Shown here one piece after another: positions 1 to 8,083 of a stretch of 59,011 nucleotides of DNA. A model generated the notes under the pieces. The model worked only from the letters and a program-made list of their open reading frames with translations, was not told where the DNA came from and did not search any database. This stretch comes from Bordetella parapertussis (GTDB lineage Bacteria > Pseudomonadota > Gammaproteobacteria > Burkholderiales > Burkholderiaceae_D). Location of the stretch: the NCBI GenBank assembly GCA_945866125.1, contig CAMBFZ010000022.1:1-59011 (forward strand). Direction: 5' to 3'. The translations under genes and the position numbers were made by a program. The stretch's first letter is position 1, and every line of letters starts with the position of its first letter.

Positions 1-479
1 GTCGGCACTACCCGGGTGGGCTCGCCGCGTTTGTGTCGGCGATGAATGAAAAAGCCCGCGAGTTGGGGATGTTTCATTCTCGTTTTTCAGATTCAACCGG
101 TCTCTCCAGCAGCAATGTCTCGAGTGCCCGCGACCTTGCTAAGCTCGTCATCGCCGCGCATCAGCATCCACTGATCCGGCAATACTCAACCGACAGCCGG
201 TATGCCGTTGACCCGGGTGGTCCGCAACTGCGTTATCGCAATTCAAATGGCCTGATCGAAAATCCTGACTGGGAAATTGGTTTGCAAAAAACCGGTTACA
301 TCTCTGAGGCAGGTCGTTGTCTGGTTATGCAGGTCAATATCGCCGATCGTCCTGTCGTGATGATTTTTCTTGACGCGAAGAGCAAACAGTCGCGTCTTGC
401 CGACGCTGGCCGCATTCGCAAATGGCTGGAAAATCGTGCTGCATCGGCGATGTCGATGCGCACCGCCAAGCGCAGCTGA
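1..479 (+). CDS. pbpG: D-alanyl-D-alanine endopeptidase, PBP7-type (5' partial)
   Basis: Only the C-terminal part is present; the reading frame is already open at base 3 (RHYPGGLAAFVSAMNEKA...) and ends with TGA at 477-479. The protein is a peptidase S11 family periplasmic enzyme that cleaves D-Ala-containing cross-links in peptidoglycan. Seen here are the HYPGG..FV.AMN block, the DSTGLSS segment, and the KTG active-site triad in LQKTGYI followed by EAGRCLVM, which is typical of PBP7/PbpG rather than DacA-type carboxypeptidases. The SxxK and SxN motifs would lie upstream of the window. A strong bidirectional terminator follows 12 bases after the stop. The assignment to the PBP7 subfamily is by recognition of these motifs. 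Confidence 0.8.
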   Translation, partial: RHYPGGLAAFVSAMNEKARELGMFHSRFSDSTGLSSSNVSSARDLAKLVIAAHQHPLIRQYSTDSRYAVDPGGPQLRYRNSNGLIENPDWEIGLQKTGYISEAGRCLVMQVNIADRPVVMIFLDAKSKQSRLADAGRIRKWLENRAASAMSMRTAKRS

Positions 480-490
480 GTTAGGCAGGC

Positions 491-530
491 CACATAAAAA
501 AAGCGAACTCCGGTTCGCTTTTTTTATGTG
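491..530. terminator. Bidirectional intrinsic terminator
   Basis: Perfect 18-bp inverted repeat (491-508 with 513-530) around a 4-nt loop, with an A-run on the left arm and a T-run on the right arm. It can terminate both the rightward pbpG gene and the leftward iclR-type gene whose stop codon begins at 532. Confidence 0.9.
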
Positions 531-531
531 C

Positions 532-1383
532 TTACACCCTGAGGCCGGGTGGAGACGGTGGGTCTGGCCGGTATCCCAACACAGCCGAAATAGCCTGCGC
601 GGTTGCGACCAGATCTTCTAGCCATTCCTCTTGCAAGCGGTCCGCTGGCGCCGAAATTGACAAGCCGGCAATGATGTGACCCGAATCATCACGAATGCCG
701 GCCGCCATGCAACGCACACCGAGTTCGAGCTCTTCGTTATCGCGCGCATAGCCGCGTGCGCGGACCAACGATAAATCGCGCTCAAGCTTAGCGAGGTCGG
801 TGATGGAATTGCGGTTATGGCCGGCTAGGCCTGTGCGCGTTGCATAGGCCCGCACCAGCTTGGCATCATCAACCGAGAGGAATAACTTGCCGGTCGAAGT
901 CAGGTGTAGCGGCGCCCGTCCACCGATAGCGCGTACGACTTGCATCCCAGAGCGCTCGGAAAAGGCGCGGTCAATATAGACAATCTCATCTCCCTGCCGC
1001 ACCGACAGATTGACCGTCTGCTGGGTTTTACGATGCAACGTGCGCATGAATTCAAGCGAGGCTTCGCGTACATCGAGCCGGCTCTTGACGATATTGCCGA
1101 GTTCAAGCAGCCGCATGCCCAGCCGGTAGCTACCCGGCTCAGAACGGTCAACAAAACGCTTGGCGACCAGATCATTGAGAATACGGTGTGCGGTAGAGGG
1201 ATGCAGGCCGGTGACCTTTGCTAATTCTTTCAGGCTGACCGGATCGGGGTAGTTAGCTAAAGCATTGAGCAGTGTCACCATGCGCTCAATGACTTGAATC
1301 GACGTTTTGTCGTTACTGCCTGGTAGGGCGCTGATACCTGTGCTCGGTGAATCGGTTTTCATGGGCTGTTTGGTGCGATGCAA
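532..1383 (-). CDS. IclR family transcriptional regulator
   Basis: 283-residue one-component regulator. An N-terminal winged helix-turn-helix (about residues 28-90; SLKELAKVTGLHPSTAHRILNDL is the recognition unit) is followed by an IclR effector-binding domain (GDEIVYIDRAF, LHLTSTGKLFLS, ELGVRCMAAGIRD). IclR proteins bind small organic-acid or aromatic ligands and usually control a nearby catabolic gene, but none is adjacent here: the flanks are a cell-wall gene and dgkA. A second in-frame ATG at residue 8 is possible; neither start has a clear Shine-Dalgarno sequence. Target and ligand are unknown. Confidence 0.85.
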   Translation of the reverse strand: MHRTKQPMKTDSPSTGISALPGSNDKTSIQVIERMVTLLNALANYPDPVSLKELAKVTGLHPSTAHRILNDLVAKRFVDRSEPGSYRLGMRLLELGNIVKSRLDVREASLEFMRTLHRKTQQTVNLSVRQGDEIVYIDRAFSERSGMQVVRAIGGRAPLHLTSTGKLFLSVDDAKLVRAYATRTGLAGHNRNSITDLAKLERDLSLVRARGYARDNEELELGVRCMAAGIRDDSGHIIAGLSISAPADRLQEEWLEDLVATAQAISAVLGYRPDPPSPPGLRV

Positions 1384-1599
1384 TAAAGTAGTTATACCAC
1401 AATGCGAAACGTCCGTTCAAGCCCGGCGTGAGACCGACAGGGTAGAGGCGGGTTGGCTCCAAACTCGACGCGGCATTGCCTTTTGCCTGTGCTTGGACTG
1501 ATAATCGCGGCACGCCGGCGCCGGAAGCAGAGATTTTCCGAGCGCTTTGACCGTCGCTTCACCGTCGTCTTTATGGCGACATTAACCCAGCCTGAGCGA

Positions 1600-1995
1600 A
1601 TGAACGATCGAACCGAGCCAGTAAGCCAATTCAAAAGTAAAAGCGGAGTAAAGCGTATTTTCTCCGCTTTTTTTTATTCCATCGACGGCTTCCGTGCTGC
1701 ATGGAAAAATGAACACGCATTCCGTCAGGAGGTGGCGCTGGTTGTCCCCGGTATCATCGTGGCGTTGATACTGCCGGTATCGGGTCTTGAAAAAATTGCG
1801 CTTATTGCGGTGCTATTGCTGGTCTTGATTGTTGAATTGCTCAACTCGGCAATCGAGGCCGTGGTCGACCGGGTCTCGTTGGAAACTAATCCACTTTCCA
1901 AAAACGCCAAGGACTTTGGCAGCGCCGCGGTGATGCTGGCGATGCTGCTTGCCTTGGCGACCTGGGCAGTGATGGTTGTGCCTCTGATCTTTTGA
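1600..1995 (+). CDS. dgkA: Diacylglycerol kinase (prokaryotic type)
   Basis: Small integral-membrane kinase that phosphorylates diacylglycerol to phosphatidate, recycling lipid from membrane-derived oligosaccharide or LPS modification. With the ATG at 1600 the protein is 131 residues, the usual family length. Diagnostic blocks are visible: RAAWKNEHAFRQE near residue 40, ELLNSAIEAVVDR and AKDFGSAAV, plus three hydrophobic segments. The frame is open upstream to 1453, with another ATG at 1573, but that extension is Arg-rich and unlike the family. A terminator-like hairpin lies inside the first 75 bases of the coding region. The gene converges on tas, only 4 bases away. Confidence 0.88.
   Translation: MNDRTEPVSQFKSKSGVKRIFSAFFYSIDGFRAAWKNEHAFRQEVALVVPGIIVALILPVSGLEKIALIAVLLLVLIVELLNSAIEAVVDRVSLETNPLSKNAKDFGSAAVMLAMLLALATWAVMVVPLIF
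1639..1675 (+). terminator. Terminator-like hairpin inside the start of dgkA
   Basis: AAAAGCGGAG (1639-1648) pairs with CTCCGCTTTT (1662-1671) across a 13-nt loop, and the 3' arm runs into eight consecutive T residues. It has the form of a Rho-independent terminator but lies within codons that align with the conserved dgkA N-terminus (IFSAFFYS). It could act as an attenuator controlled by translation, or be a chance product of Phe codons. Confidence 0.4.
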
Positions 1996-1999
1996 TGAT

Positions 2000-3043
2000 T
2001 TATTGACCGGGGTTGTTGAACTCGGCATGAATCGCATTGATCGCCTTGACCATTTCATCAGACAACGTGAGCGAGTAGGCATCGATATTGGTTTTCAGCT
2101 GCGCCAGATTTGTGGCGCCAATGATGGTCGAGGCAACAAACCATCGTGTGTAGCACCAGGCCAGTGCCAACTCGGTTGCGCTCATACCATTGGCCTGCGC
2201 CAGTTCCATATACCGCTTGGCCGCTTCGATCACGCGCGGACGTAAGTAGCGCGGGCTCCAGCTCGGCGGAAAGAGGGTGAGTCGGCCGGCGGCGCTGGGG
2301 TCGTTAATGTACTTGCCAGTGAGCTGACCAAACGCCAACGGGCTATAAGCCAACACGCCCACTTGCTCGTGGTGACAGGTTTCATCCAGCCCGCTTTCGA
2401 CGCTGCGATTGGCCAGATGGTAGCCATTTTGAATGGATACGATGCGCGGCAATTCACGGGTCTCAGCCTGTTTGATGAATTCGCTCACGCCCCAGGCGCT
2501 TTCATTCGAGACACCGACATAGCGGATTTTTCCTTCCCGGACCAGTTCCTGCAAAACGGTCAGCGTTTCTTCGATGGGCGTATGCGGCCGGTCGTTGGCG
2601 GGATTGAAAAATAGTTGACCAAATACTGGCACATTCCGACTGGGCCAATGGAGCTGGTATAGATCGATATAGTCGGTTTGTAGTCGCTTCAGGCTCGCAT
2701 CAATCGCGGCGCGAATGTTGACGCGGTTGAGATCGTTTTTGCCTTCGCGTATCCAGCTCATCGCTTTCGATGGACCGGCGACTTTGGTGGCAAGGATGAT
2801 CTCGCTGCGTTTGCCGGATTTTTTCAGCCAGCTGCCGATGATGGTTTCTGTTGAGCCGGTGGTTTCCGCGCGGGGCATGACCGGATACATCTCCGCGGTG
2901 TCAATAAAATTGATGCCACGCTCGAGCGCGTAGTCGAGCTGGCTGTGACCTTCTGCTTCGGTATTTTGTTCGCCAAAGGTCATCGTGCCCAGGCAAACCT
3001 TTGATACGTTCAGGTCGCTGCTACCCAATAGGATTTTTTCCAT
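2000..3043 (-). CDS. tas: Aldo/keto reductase, Tas-like
   Basis: 347-residue NADPH-dependent aldo/keto reductase of the AKR superfamily (TIM barrel). The N-terminus (LGTMTFGEQNTEAEGH) and the block DTAEMYPV...ETTGSTE are very close to E. coli Tas; the catalytic Tyr lies in AEMYP, with Lys in ATKVAGP and His in YQLHWP. The C-terminal IIGATNLAQLKTNI contributes to cofactor binding. The start has a good Shine-Dalgarno AGGGAGA. It is the last gene of the leftward series aat-bpt-pyrD-tas, 24 bases after pyrD. The physiological substrate of Tas is not known; in E. coli it suppresses a tyrosine auxotrophy. Confidence 0.88.
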   Translation of the reverse strand: MEKILLGSSDLNVSKVCLGTMTFGEQNTEAEGHSQLDYALERGINFIDTAEMYPVMPRAETTGSTETIIGSWLKKSGKRSEIILATKVAGPSKAMSWIREGKNDLNRVNIRAAIDASLKRLQTDYIDLYQLHWPSRNVPVFGQLFFNPANDRPHTPIEETLTVLQELVREGKIRYVGVSNESAWGVSEFIKQAETRELPRIVSIQNGYHLANRSVESGLDETCHHEQVGVLAYSPLAFGQLTGKYINDPSAAGRLTLFPPSWSPRYLRPRVIEAAKRYMELAQANGMSATELALAWCYTRWFVASTIIGATNLAQLKTNIDAYSLTLSDEMVKAINAIHAEFNNPGQ

Positions 3044-3067
3044 ACTTGTCTCCCTTTTGTTTTTTAA

Positions 3068-4111
3068 TTAATGACCTGCTGCGAGCGCCGCAGCACATTC
3101 TCTCACTAGCGCCGGTCCGCGATAAATCAGCCCGGTATAAACCTGCACCAACGCGGCGCCGGCGTCAATTTTTGCTTTGGCATCGGCCCCTGAAAAAATG
3201 CCTCCCACGCCAATAATGGGTAGCGCGTCACCGAGCTCGCTCTTGAGTAGTTTGATGACACGGTTCGATAGCGCAAAGACGGGTGCGCCCGACAAGCCGC
3301 CAGCCTCGTCTGCGTGCGTCATGCCCTTGACCGCATCGCGTGTGATGGTGGTATTGGTGGCGATCACGCCGTCCATGTTGTGTTGCAGCAGGGCGCCGGC
3401 TACGGTCTTGATTTGTTCGTCGTCCAAGTCTGGCGCGATCTTGAGCACGATAGGCACCAGCCGTTTGTGCTGGTCTGCCAGACGCGATTGGGCATCCTTG
3501 AGTCGGGATAATAAGGCATCGAGTTCGGAGCCGCCCTGCAGCTGTCGAAGGTTCTTGGTGTTGGGCGAAGAGATGTTGACGGTGACGTAGGCTGCATACG
3601 GATAGACCTTTTCGAGGCAATGCAGGTAGTCGTCGGCGGCGCGCTCAATCGGGGTATCGGCATTTTTGCCGATGTTGAGGCCGAGCACGCCTTGTTTGTC
3701 CTGATAAAACTGCGACGCTTGTACATTGCGCAGGAAGGCATCGACGCCGCCATTGTTAAAACCCATGCGGTTAATGAGTGCGTTGGCCTGCGGTAGTCGG
3801 AACATGCGCGGACGTGGATTGCCGGGCTGCGCGCGCGGCGTAACGGTGCCGATTTCGATGAAGCCAAATCCCAGTGCCGCCAGACCATCAATATAGGCGC
3901 CGTCTTTGTCCAGACCAGCAGCGAGTCCGACCGGATTGGTAAAGCGAATGCCCATTACGGTACGTGGGTCAGGCGCGGGTTTGCTCAATGCACGGGATAG
4001 GCCGAGGCGAGCGGCGCGTTGCAACGCAGGCAGCGTCAGATTGTGCGCCGTCTCTGCATCAAGCGAGAACAGCAGCGGGCGGGCAAGGGCGTACAAGAGT
4101 TTGTCGGACAC
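3068..4111 (-). CDS. pyrD: Dihydroorotate dehydrogenase (quinone), class 2
   Basis: 347-residue FMN enzyme that oxidises dihydroorotate to orotate in pyrimidine biosynthesis and passes electrons to membrane quinone. The N-terminal helix characteristic of class 2 is present (LLYALARPLLFSLDAETAHNL), followed by the barrel. Visible elements are GLAAGLDKDG, NRMGFNNGG, the catalytic Ser region VNISSPNT, the Lys in IVLKIAPDL, and the phosphate-binding GVGGI and VQVYTGLIYRGP at the C-terminus. The start is GTG. It lies 66 bases downstream of bpt and 24 bases upstream of tas on the same strand. Confidence 0.95.
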   Translation of the reverse strand: MSDKLLYALARPLLFSLDAETAHNLTLPALQRAARLGLSRALSKPAPDPRTVMGIRFTNPVGLAAGLDKDGAYIDGLAALGFGFIEIGTVTPRAQPGNPRPRMFRLPQANALINRMGFNNGGVDAFLRNVQASQFYQDKQGVLGLNIGKNADTPIERAADDYLHCLEKVYPYAAYVTVNISSPNTKNLRQLQGGSELDALLSRLKDAQSRLADQHKRLVPIVLKIAPDLDDEQIKTVAGALLQHNMDGVIATNTTITRDAVKGMTHADEAGGLSGAPVFALSNRVIKLLKSELGDALPIIGVGGIFSGADAKAKIDAGAALVQVYTGLIYRGPALVRECAAALAAGH

Positions 4112-4177
4112 GGGTCAGGCTATCAGAGAAGGGGATTATTGCAGACACATTTTACCCTGCTCAACCGCGTGGACCGA

Positions 4178-4900
4178 TCAGAGCACTTCCCACTTGCCGT
4201 GCCTGAGCGCTTCGAGCGGACGAAAATTAATCTTGTAGGTCATCTTGGGACTTTGCTCTATCCAATAACCTAAATAAACATAGGGCATGGAGAGTTGACG
4301 CGCCTGCTCGATTTGCCACAGTACGTTATAGGTGCCGAAGCTTGTCTGGGGCAGATCGGGATCATAGAAGGTATAGACCGACGAGAGGCCGTCGTCGAGG
4401 ACGTCGATGATGCTGACCATGCGCAGCGTGCCATCAGGCTCGCGAAATTCAACCAGCCTTGTGTTGACTTTGCTTTGCAATAAAAACTGCGCGTATTGAT
4501 CGCGACTGTCCTGATCCATGCCGCCACCTGCGTGACGTGCTGACTGATAGCGCAAGTACAGATCGTAATGCTCATGCACATAAGCCAGTCGGGTCACCCA
4601 GGTAGTCAGATGCTGATGCTGTTTCCAGGCTCGGCGTTGACTGCGGGTGGACACAAACTGAGCCGCGTCAACTCGCACTGGTGTGCAAGCCTGACAGCCA
4701 TCGCAATACGGACGATAAGTAAAAATACCGCTGCGACGAAAACCATTTTTTACTAATTCGCTGTAGATGTCAGCATTGATCAAGTGCGATGGGGTGGCCA
4801 CCTGCGAACGTGCCTGCCGCCCATCAAGGTAGCTGCACGGGTAGGGTGCCGTTGCATAAAACTGCAAGGTAGAAAACGGCAAGTCTTTAAGGTGCGTCAT
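4178..4900 (-). CDS. bpt: Aspartate/glutamate leucyl-transferase (Bpt/ATE-like)
   Basis: 240-residue protein of the bacterial arginyl-transferase-like family that, in proteobacteria, transfers Leu from Leu-tRNA to N-terminal Asp or Glu, making a destabilising residue for ClpS/ClpAP degradation (leucyl specificity is established for Vibrio Bpt; inferred here). The N-terminal ATE domain has CSYLDGR and the Cys cluster YCDGCQACTPVRV. The C-terminal GNAT-like half has SVYTFYDPDL, LGYWI and MTYKINFRPLE. It lies 73 bases downstream of aat, the other leucyl-transferase of the same pathway, so both secondary-residue classes of the N-end rule are served by one locus. Confidence 0.92.
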   Translation of the reverse strand: MTHLKDLPFSTLQFYATAPYPCSYLDGRQARSQVATPSHLINADIYSELVKNGFRRSGIFTYRPYCDGCQACTPVRVDAAQFVSTRSQRRAWKQHQHLTTWVTRLAYVHEHYDLYLRYQSARHAGGGMDQDSRDQYAQFLLQSKVNTRLVEFREPDGTLRMVSIIDVLDDGLSSVYTFYDPDLPQTSFGTYNVLWQIEQARQLSMPYVYLGYWIEQSPKMTYKINFRPLEALRHGKWEVL

Positions 4901-4973
4901 CGTTTCTTGGACAGCTCGGTGATCGGTGCCCTTAATTTACACTGACCAGGTCACTCAGCGCAAAGCTTTGATT

Positions 4974-5708
4974 TCAGGTGAGCTGATCGAATAAAGCGAC
5001 CGGCTGCCATGCTGCAATGGGTGGCTGTTCGATCGCCCTGTTCATATGCGAAATAAACGCAGCCCGCGATATCGGATTGGCGCCGAGCGAAGCCAGATGC
5101 CCCGTTTCTTGCTGGCAGTCGATCATGGCGACCTGCTGCGATTTGAGAAAAGCCACCAGATAGGCCAGCCCTATTTTGGAGGCATCGGTGACATGGGAAA
5201 ACATGGATTCGCCGTAAAATATGCGACCCAGACAGAGGCCATAAGCGCCCCCCACCAGCACATTATCGCGCCAGACCTCAATGCTATGCGCATAGCCCTG
5301 CCTGTGCAGCGCGCTATACCCTTCAATGATCTGGGGGGATATCCAGGTTCCCCCTCCAGCACTGCGTGGTGTGGCGCACGCACGGATGACGCGCTCAAAG
5401 GCGCTGTCAAAACGCACCTGCCAGGGCCCGCCAGTGGCCATGCTGCGCTCTATTTTTTTGAGCGTCTTGCGCAAGCTGTGTGAGACCACAAAGTCTGCCG
5501 TCATCAGCACCATACGCGGATCGGTGCTCCACCAGAGCACCGGCTGGCCCTCTGAAAACCAAGGAAAAATACCCTGTCGGTAGGCGTCGAGCAGTCGCTG
5601 TGGCGATAAATCGGCGCCGGCAGCGAGCAAACCCGGCGCACCGTCCCGTTCGGTCAGCGCCTCATCAAGAGGCGGAAAGGGCGAATCTTGCTCCAACCAC
5701 GGAATCAT
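4974..5708 (-). CDS. aat: Leucyl/phenylalanyl-tRNA--protein transferase
   Basis: 244-residue cytoplasmic enzyme that adds Leu or Phe from aminoacyl-tRNA to proteins with N-terminal Arg or Lys, marking them for ClpS-ClpAP. The full signature is present: LLAAGADLSPQRLLDAYRQG, IFPWF, VLWWSTDPR, the GTWI segment, SIEVW, GGAYGLCLG and GESMFS. The length matches the family. It is the first gene of the leftward series aat-bpt-pyrD-tas and diverges from amt across a 180-base AT-rich spacer. Confidence 0.95.
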   Translation of the reverse strand: MIPWLEQDSPFPPLDEALTERDGAPGLLAAGADLSPQRLLDAYRQGIFPWFSEGQPVLWWSTDPRMVLMTADFVVSHSLRKTLKKIERSMATGGPWQVRFDSAFERVIRACATPRSAGGGTWISPQIIEGYSALHRQGYAHSIEVWRDNVLVGGAYGLCLGRIFYGESMFSHVTDASKIGLAYLVAFLKSQQVAMIDCQQETGHLASLGANPISRAAFISHMNRAIEQPPIAAWQPVALFDQLT

Positions 5709-5735
5709 GCGGTCTCACCAATTAGGGTTTTTCGG

Positions 5736-5754
5736 TCGCACCATTGAAGTGCGA
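5736..5754. promoter_or_regulatory. Inverted repeat between aat and amt, possible operator
   Basis: TCGCAC-N7-GTGCGA is a perfect 6-bp dyad in the divergent aat/amt spacer. The GCAC..GTGC spacing is similar to NtrC-type sites, and amt genes are commonly nitrogen-controlled, but no -24/-12 promoter was found before amt, so the assignment is tentative. Confidence 0.3.
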
Positions 5755-5888
5755 AATGGGAGGCGGTCGAGGTTCAATTATATAAATTCTTTAAAAATCA
5801 AGGGTTTAATAATTGCACCAAAAAGGAATAAAAATTGCTTAAGGGCAGCCACACCCTTCAATTTTTGCACATTATTTGGGAGACATTC

Positions 5889-7091
5889 ATGGATTCATTC
5901 CGCAGTGGAGCGGACACGCTGTTTATTTTGCTGGGCGCCATCATGATTTTGGCGATGCATGCCGGTTTTGCATTTCTCGAACTGGGCACGGTACGAAAAA
6001 AAAATCAGGTTAATGCCCTCGTCAAAATATTAGTCGATTTCGCGGTTTCAACGATCGCCTATTTTTTCTTGGGCTATTGGCTTAGCTATGGTGTGCATTT
6101 TTTCGGTAGTGCAGAAAGTCTGGCCGCAAAGAGTGGGTTCGAGCTGGTGAAGTTTTTTTTCCTGCTGACCTTTGCTGCTGCGATACCTGCCATTATTTCG
6201 GGTGGCATCGCCGAACGCGCGCGGTTTTATCCGCAACTGGCTGCGACAGCTTTATTGGTGGGCCTGGTCTATCCGCTCTTTGAAGGTATCGCGTGGAATC
6301 AGCGTTTTGGTATTCAAGCCTGGCTGGAGGCAAGTTATGGTGCACCCTTCCACGACTTTGCGGGTTCAGTGGTTGTTCATGCGGTGGGTGGCTGGGCTGC
6401 GTTGCCCGCAGTGATATTGCTGGGTTCGCGTCGTGGGCGTTATACCAAAGATGGCACGGTGTCGGCGCATCCGCCGTCGAGCATTCCTTTTCTGGCGCTG
6501 GGGGCATGGATCCTGACGGTGGGCTGGTTTGGTTTTAATGTGATGAGTGCCCAGACACTCGACAAAATGAATGGACTCGTTGCCGTTAATTCACTCATGG
6601 CGATGGTTGGTGGCACGCTTGTGGCGGTGCTCGTCGGCAAAAATGACCCCGGCTTTGCCTATAACGGACCGCTGGCAGGGCTGGTCGCTGTTTGTGCCGG
6701 GTCCGACTTGATGCATCCACTTGGGGCCTTGGTAACGGGGGGAATCGCCGGCGGTATTTTCGTCTGGATGTTTACGCTCACCCAAAACCGCTGGAAGATT
6801 GATGATGTGCTTGGGGTATGGCCTTTACATGGTTTATGTGGTGCATGGGGCGGTATCGCTGCCGGGATTTTCGGCTTGAAGGAATTAGGCGGGATCGGTG
6901 GCGTGTCGTTTGCGTCGCAATGTGTTGGTACCGTGCTGGGTATTGCGATCGCAGTGGCGGGCGGCTGGTTAATCTACGGCGTTCTTAAAAAGACCGTTGG
7001 TATTCGTCTTGATCCCGAGGACGAGTATGAAGGTGCTGATTTGTCGATCCATAAAATTACGGCGACACCGGAACGCGAAGTGAGTTGGTAG
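5889..7091 (+). CDS. amt: Ammonium transporter
   Basis: 400-residue inner-membrane Amt/MEP/Rh channel that conducts ammonium/ammonia. The ATG at 5889 is chosen because GGGAG lies 7 bases upstream, although the frame is open from 5835. The sequence shows about 11 hydrophobic segments and family blocks such as HAGFAFLELGTVRKKN, PAIISGGIAERARF, DFAGSVVVHAVGGWAAL (containing the twin-His region first His), GWFGFN and WPLHGLCGAWGG. The C-terminal tail has DEYEGADLS.H, used by PII proteins for gating. No glnK is adjacent, which is unusual for amt; the channel must be controlled by a PII encoded elsewhere. Confidence 0.92.
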   Translation: MDSFRSGADTLFILLGAIMILAMHAGFAFLELGTVRKKNQVNALVKILVDFAVSTIAYFFLGYWLSYGVHFFGSAESLAAKSGFELVKFFFLLTFAAAIPAIISGGIAERARFYPQLAATALLVGLVYPLFEGIAWNQRFGIQAWLEASYGAPFHDFAGSVVVHAVGGWAALPAVILLGSRRGRYTKDGTVSAHPPSSIPFLALGAWILTVGWFGFNVMSAQTLDKMNGLVAVNSLMAMVGGTLVAVLVGKNDPGFAYNGPLAGLVAVCAGSDLMHPLGALVTGGIAGGIFVWMFTLTQNRWKIDDVLGVWPLHGLCGAWGGIAAGIFGLKELGGIGGVSFASQCVGTVLGIAIAVAGGWLIYGVLKKTVGIRLDPEDEYEGADLSIHKITATPEREVSW

Positions 7092-7106
7092 TCAGCAGAA
7101 TAGAAT

Positions 7107-7137
7107 AAAAAAAGCGGGCTGCGGCTCGCTTTTTTTA
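7107..7137. terminator. Intrinsic terminator between amt and the NUDIX gene
   Basis: A-run followed by AAAGCGGG pairing with CTCGCTTT and a T-run; works for both converging genes (amt rightward; the NUDIX gene ends at 7135 leftward). Confidence 0.85.
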
Positions 7138-7707
7138 TGGAGTCTTGCGCATCGCCTGGGTGATATCAAGGGAATGCACGCCGAAACTTTTTCCGCTGCG
7201 AGATGCCGCGAGATCGGTGAAGAAAAATTTCAATGTATGCGACACCGTAGGGAACGCGATGTCGTCCCAGGGGATGTCGTCTTCGGTGAATAATTTCACT
7301 TCAAGGCTTTCAATGCCCGCTGCAAAATCGAGATCAAGAAGACGTGCCCGATAAAATAAATGTACCTGATGCACGTGGGCGACATTAATCAGCGTGAAAA
7401 GTGATTGCATCTCAATGCGTGCACCGGCTTCTTCCATCGTCTCGCGCGCGGCAGCTTCGGCGGTGGTTTCGCTGTTCTCCATAAAACCAGCCGGCAATGT
7501 CCAATACCCATGTCGTGGTTCGATGGCGCGACGGCACAGCAGTACTTGAGGTTGTTCCCCTTCATCCCATAGCGGAATCGAGCCCACGACCATCTTGGGA
7601 TTTTGATAGTGAATGATTCCACATTGCTGGCACACGTAACGCGCACGAGTGTCATCCGGCGGAATTTGCAGGGAAACGGGATGAGCGCAATCGGAACAAA
7701 ATTTCAT
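7135..7707 (-). CDS. NUDIX hydrolase with N-terminal zinc ribbon
   Basis: 190-residue protein. An N-terminal zinc ribbon (CSDC at residues 4-7 and CQQC about 20 residues later) is fused to a NUDIX domain. The NUDIX box is complete: G-F-M-E-N-S-E...REtmEEaG. The layout resembles NADH pyrophosphatase-like and YjaD-like NUDIX proteins, which hydrolyse nucleoside diphosphates linked to another group, but this one is shorter than NudC and lacks the NudC SQPWPFPxS signature, so the substrate is open. The gene stands alone, converging on amt. Confidence 0.85.
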   Translation of the reverse strand: MKFCSDCAHPVSLQIPPDDTRARYVCQQCGIIHYQNPKMVVGSIPLWDEGEQPQVLLCRRAIEPRHGYWTLPAGFMENSETTAEAAARETMEEAGARIEMQSLFTLINVAHVHQVHLFYRARLLDLDFAAGIESLEVKLFTEDDIPWDDIAFPTVSHTLKFFFTDLAASRSGKSFGVHSLDITQAMRKTP

Positions 7708-7795
7708 GTCGGTAAATAATCAGGCGTTACGTCTTAGAAGACGAGCGTGCAATGTTGTATCGAGTGTATCACCCGAAAACAAAGCCCGATGAAAT

Positions 7796-7824
7796 TTGCT
7801 TTGTCAGGCGATACCCTGTATATT
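7796..7824 (+). promoter_or_regulatory. Putative sigma-70 promoter of tRNA-fMet
   Basis: TTGCTT (7796-7801), 17-bp spacer, TATATT (7819-7824), followed 13 bases later by the mature tRNA 5' end. Position and spacing fit a tRNA promoter. Confidence 0.5.
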
Positions 7825-7837
7825 TCGGTTCCTCAGA

Positions 7838-7914
7838 CGCGGGGTGGAGCAGTCTGGCAGCTCGTCGGGCTCATAACCCGAAGGTCACAGGTTCAAATCC
7901 TGTCCCCGCAACCA
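7838..7914 (+). tRNA. Initiator tRNA-fMet (CAT)
   Basis: A 77-nt cloverleaf with CCA encoded. The first base C (7838) faces A at position 72 (7910), the mismatch that marks initiator tRNA, and the anticodon stem has the three consecutive G-C pairs (GGG at 7867-7869, CCC at 7877-7879) around anticodon CAT at 7872-7874. The T arm GGTTCAAATCC is present. It precedes scpB-rluB-rimP-nusA-infB; in E. coli the initiator tRNA gene metY is directly upstream of rimP. Confidence 0.97.
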
Positions 7915-7920
7915 GTTTTA

Positions 7921-7954
7921 AAAAATAGCCCGTCTTAAAAGTCGGGCTATTTTT
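7921..7954 (+). terminator. Intrinsic terminator after tRNA-fMet
   Basis: Perfect 12-bp stem (7921-7932 with 7943-7954), 10-nt loop, GC core AGCCCG/CGGGCT and T-run. Confidence 0.9.
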
Positions 7955-8054
7955 ATGCGCGGAAAAAAATGACCTGTTGCATCGGTTAAGCCGACCTCGC
8001 GCAACGTCCGCCCGAAATTGATCGGCAACTGCAGAGTCGCGCTACGCATAGACA

Positions 8055-8083
8055 ATGACAATCTTCCAGACATGCTCTATAAT
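8055..8083 (+). promoter_or_regulatory. Sigma-70 promoter of scpB-rluB
   Basis: ATGACA (8055-8060; 5 of 6 to consensus), 17-bp spacer, TATAAT (8078-8083). The predicted start near 8090 leaves a leader of about 225 bases before scpB. The leader holds an open frame directly in phase with scpB that ends in TAG immediately before the scpB ATG; no other structure was recognised between 7955 and 8316. Confidence 0.65.

Noticed and set aside
5755..5888. Sigma-54 promoter before amt
   Set aside because: TTGCA-like sequences occur, but none has GG at the required 10-base spacing from GC.
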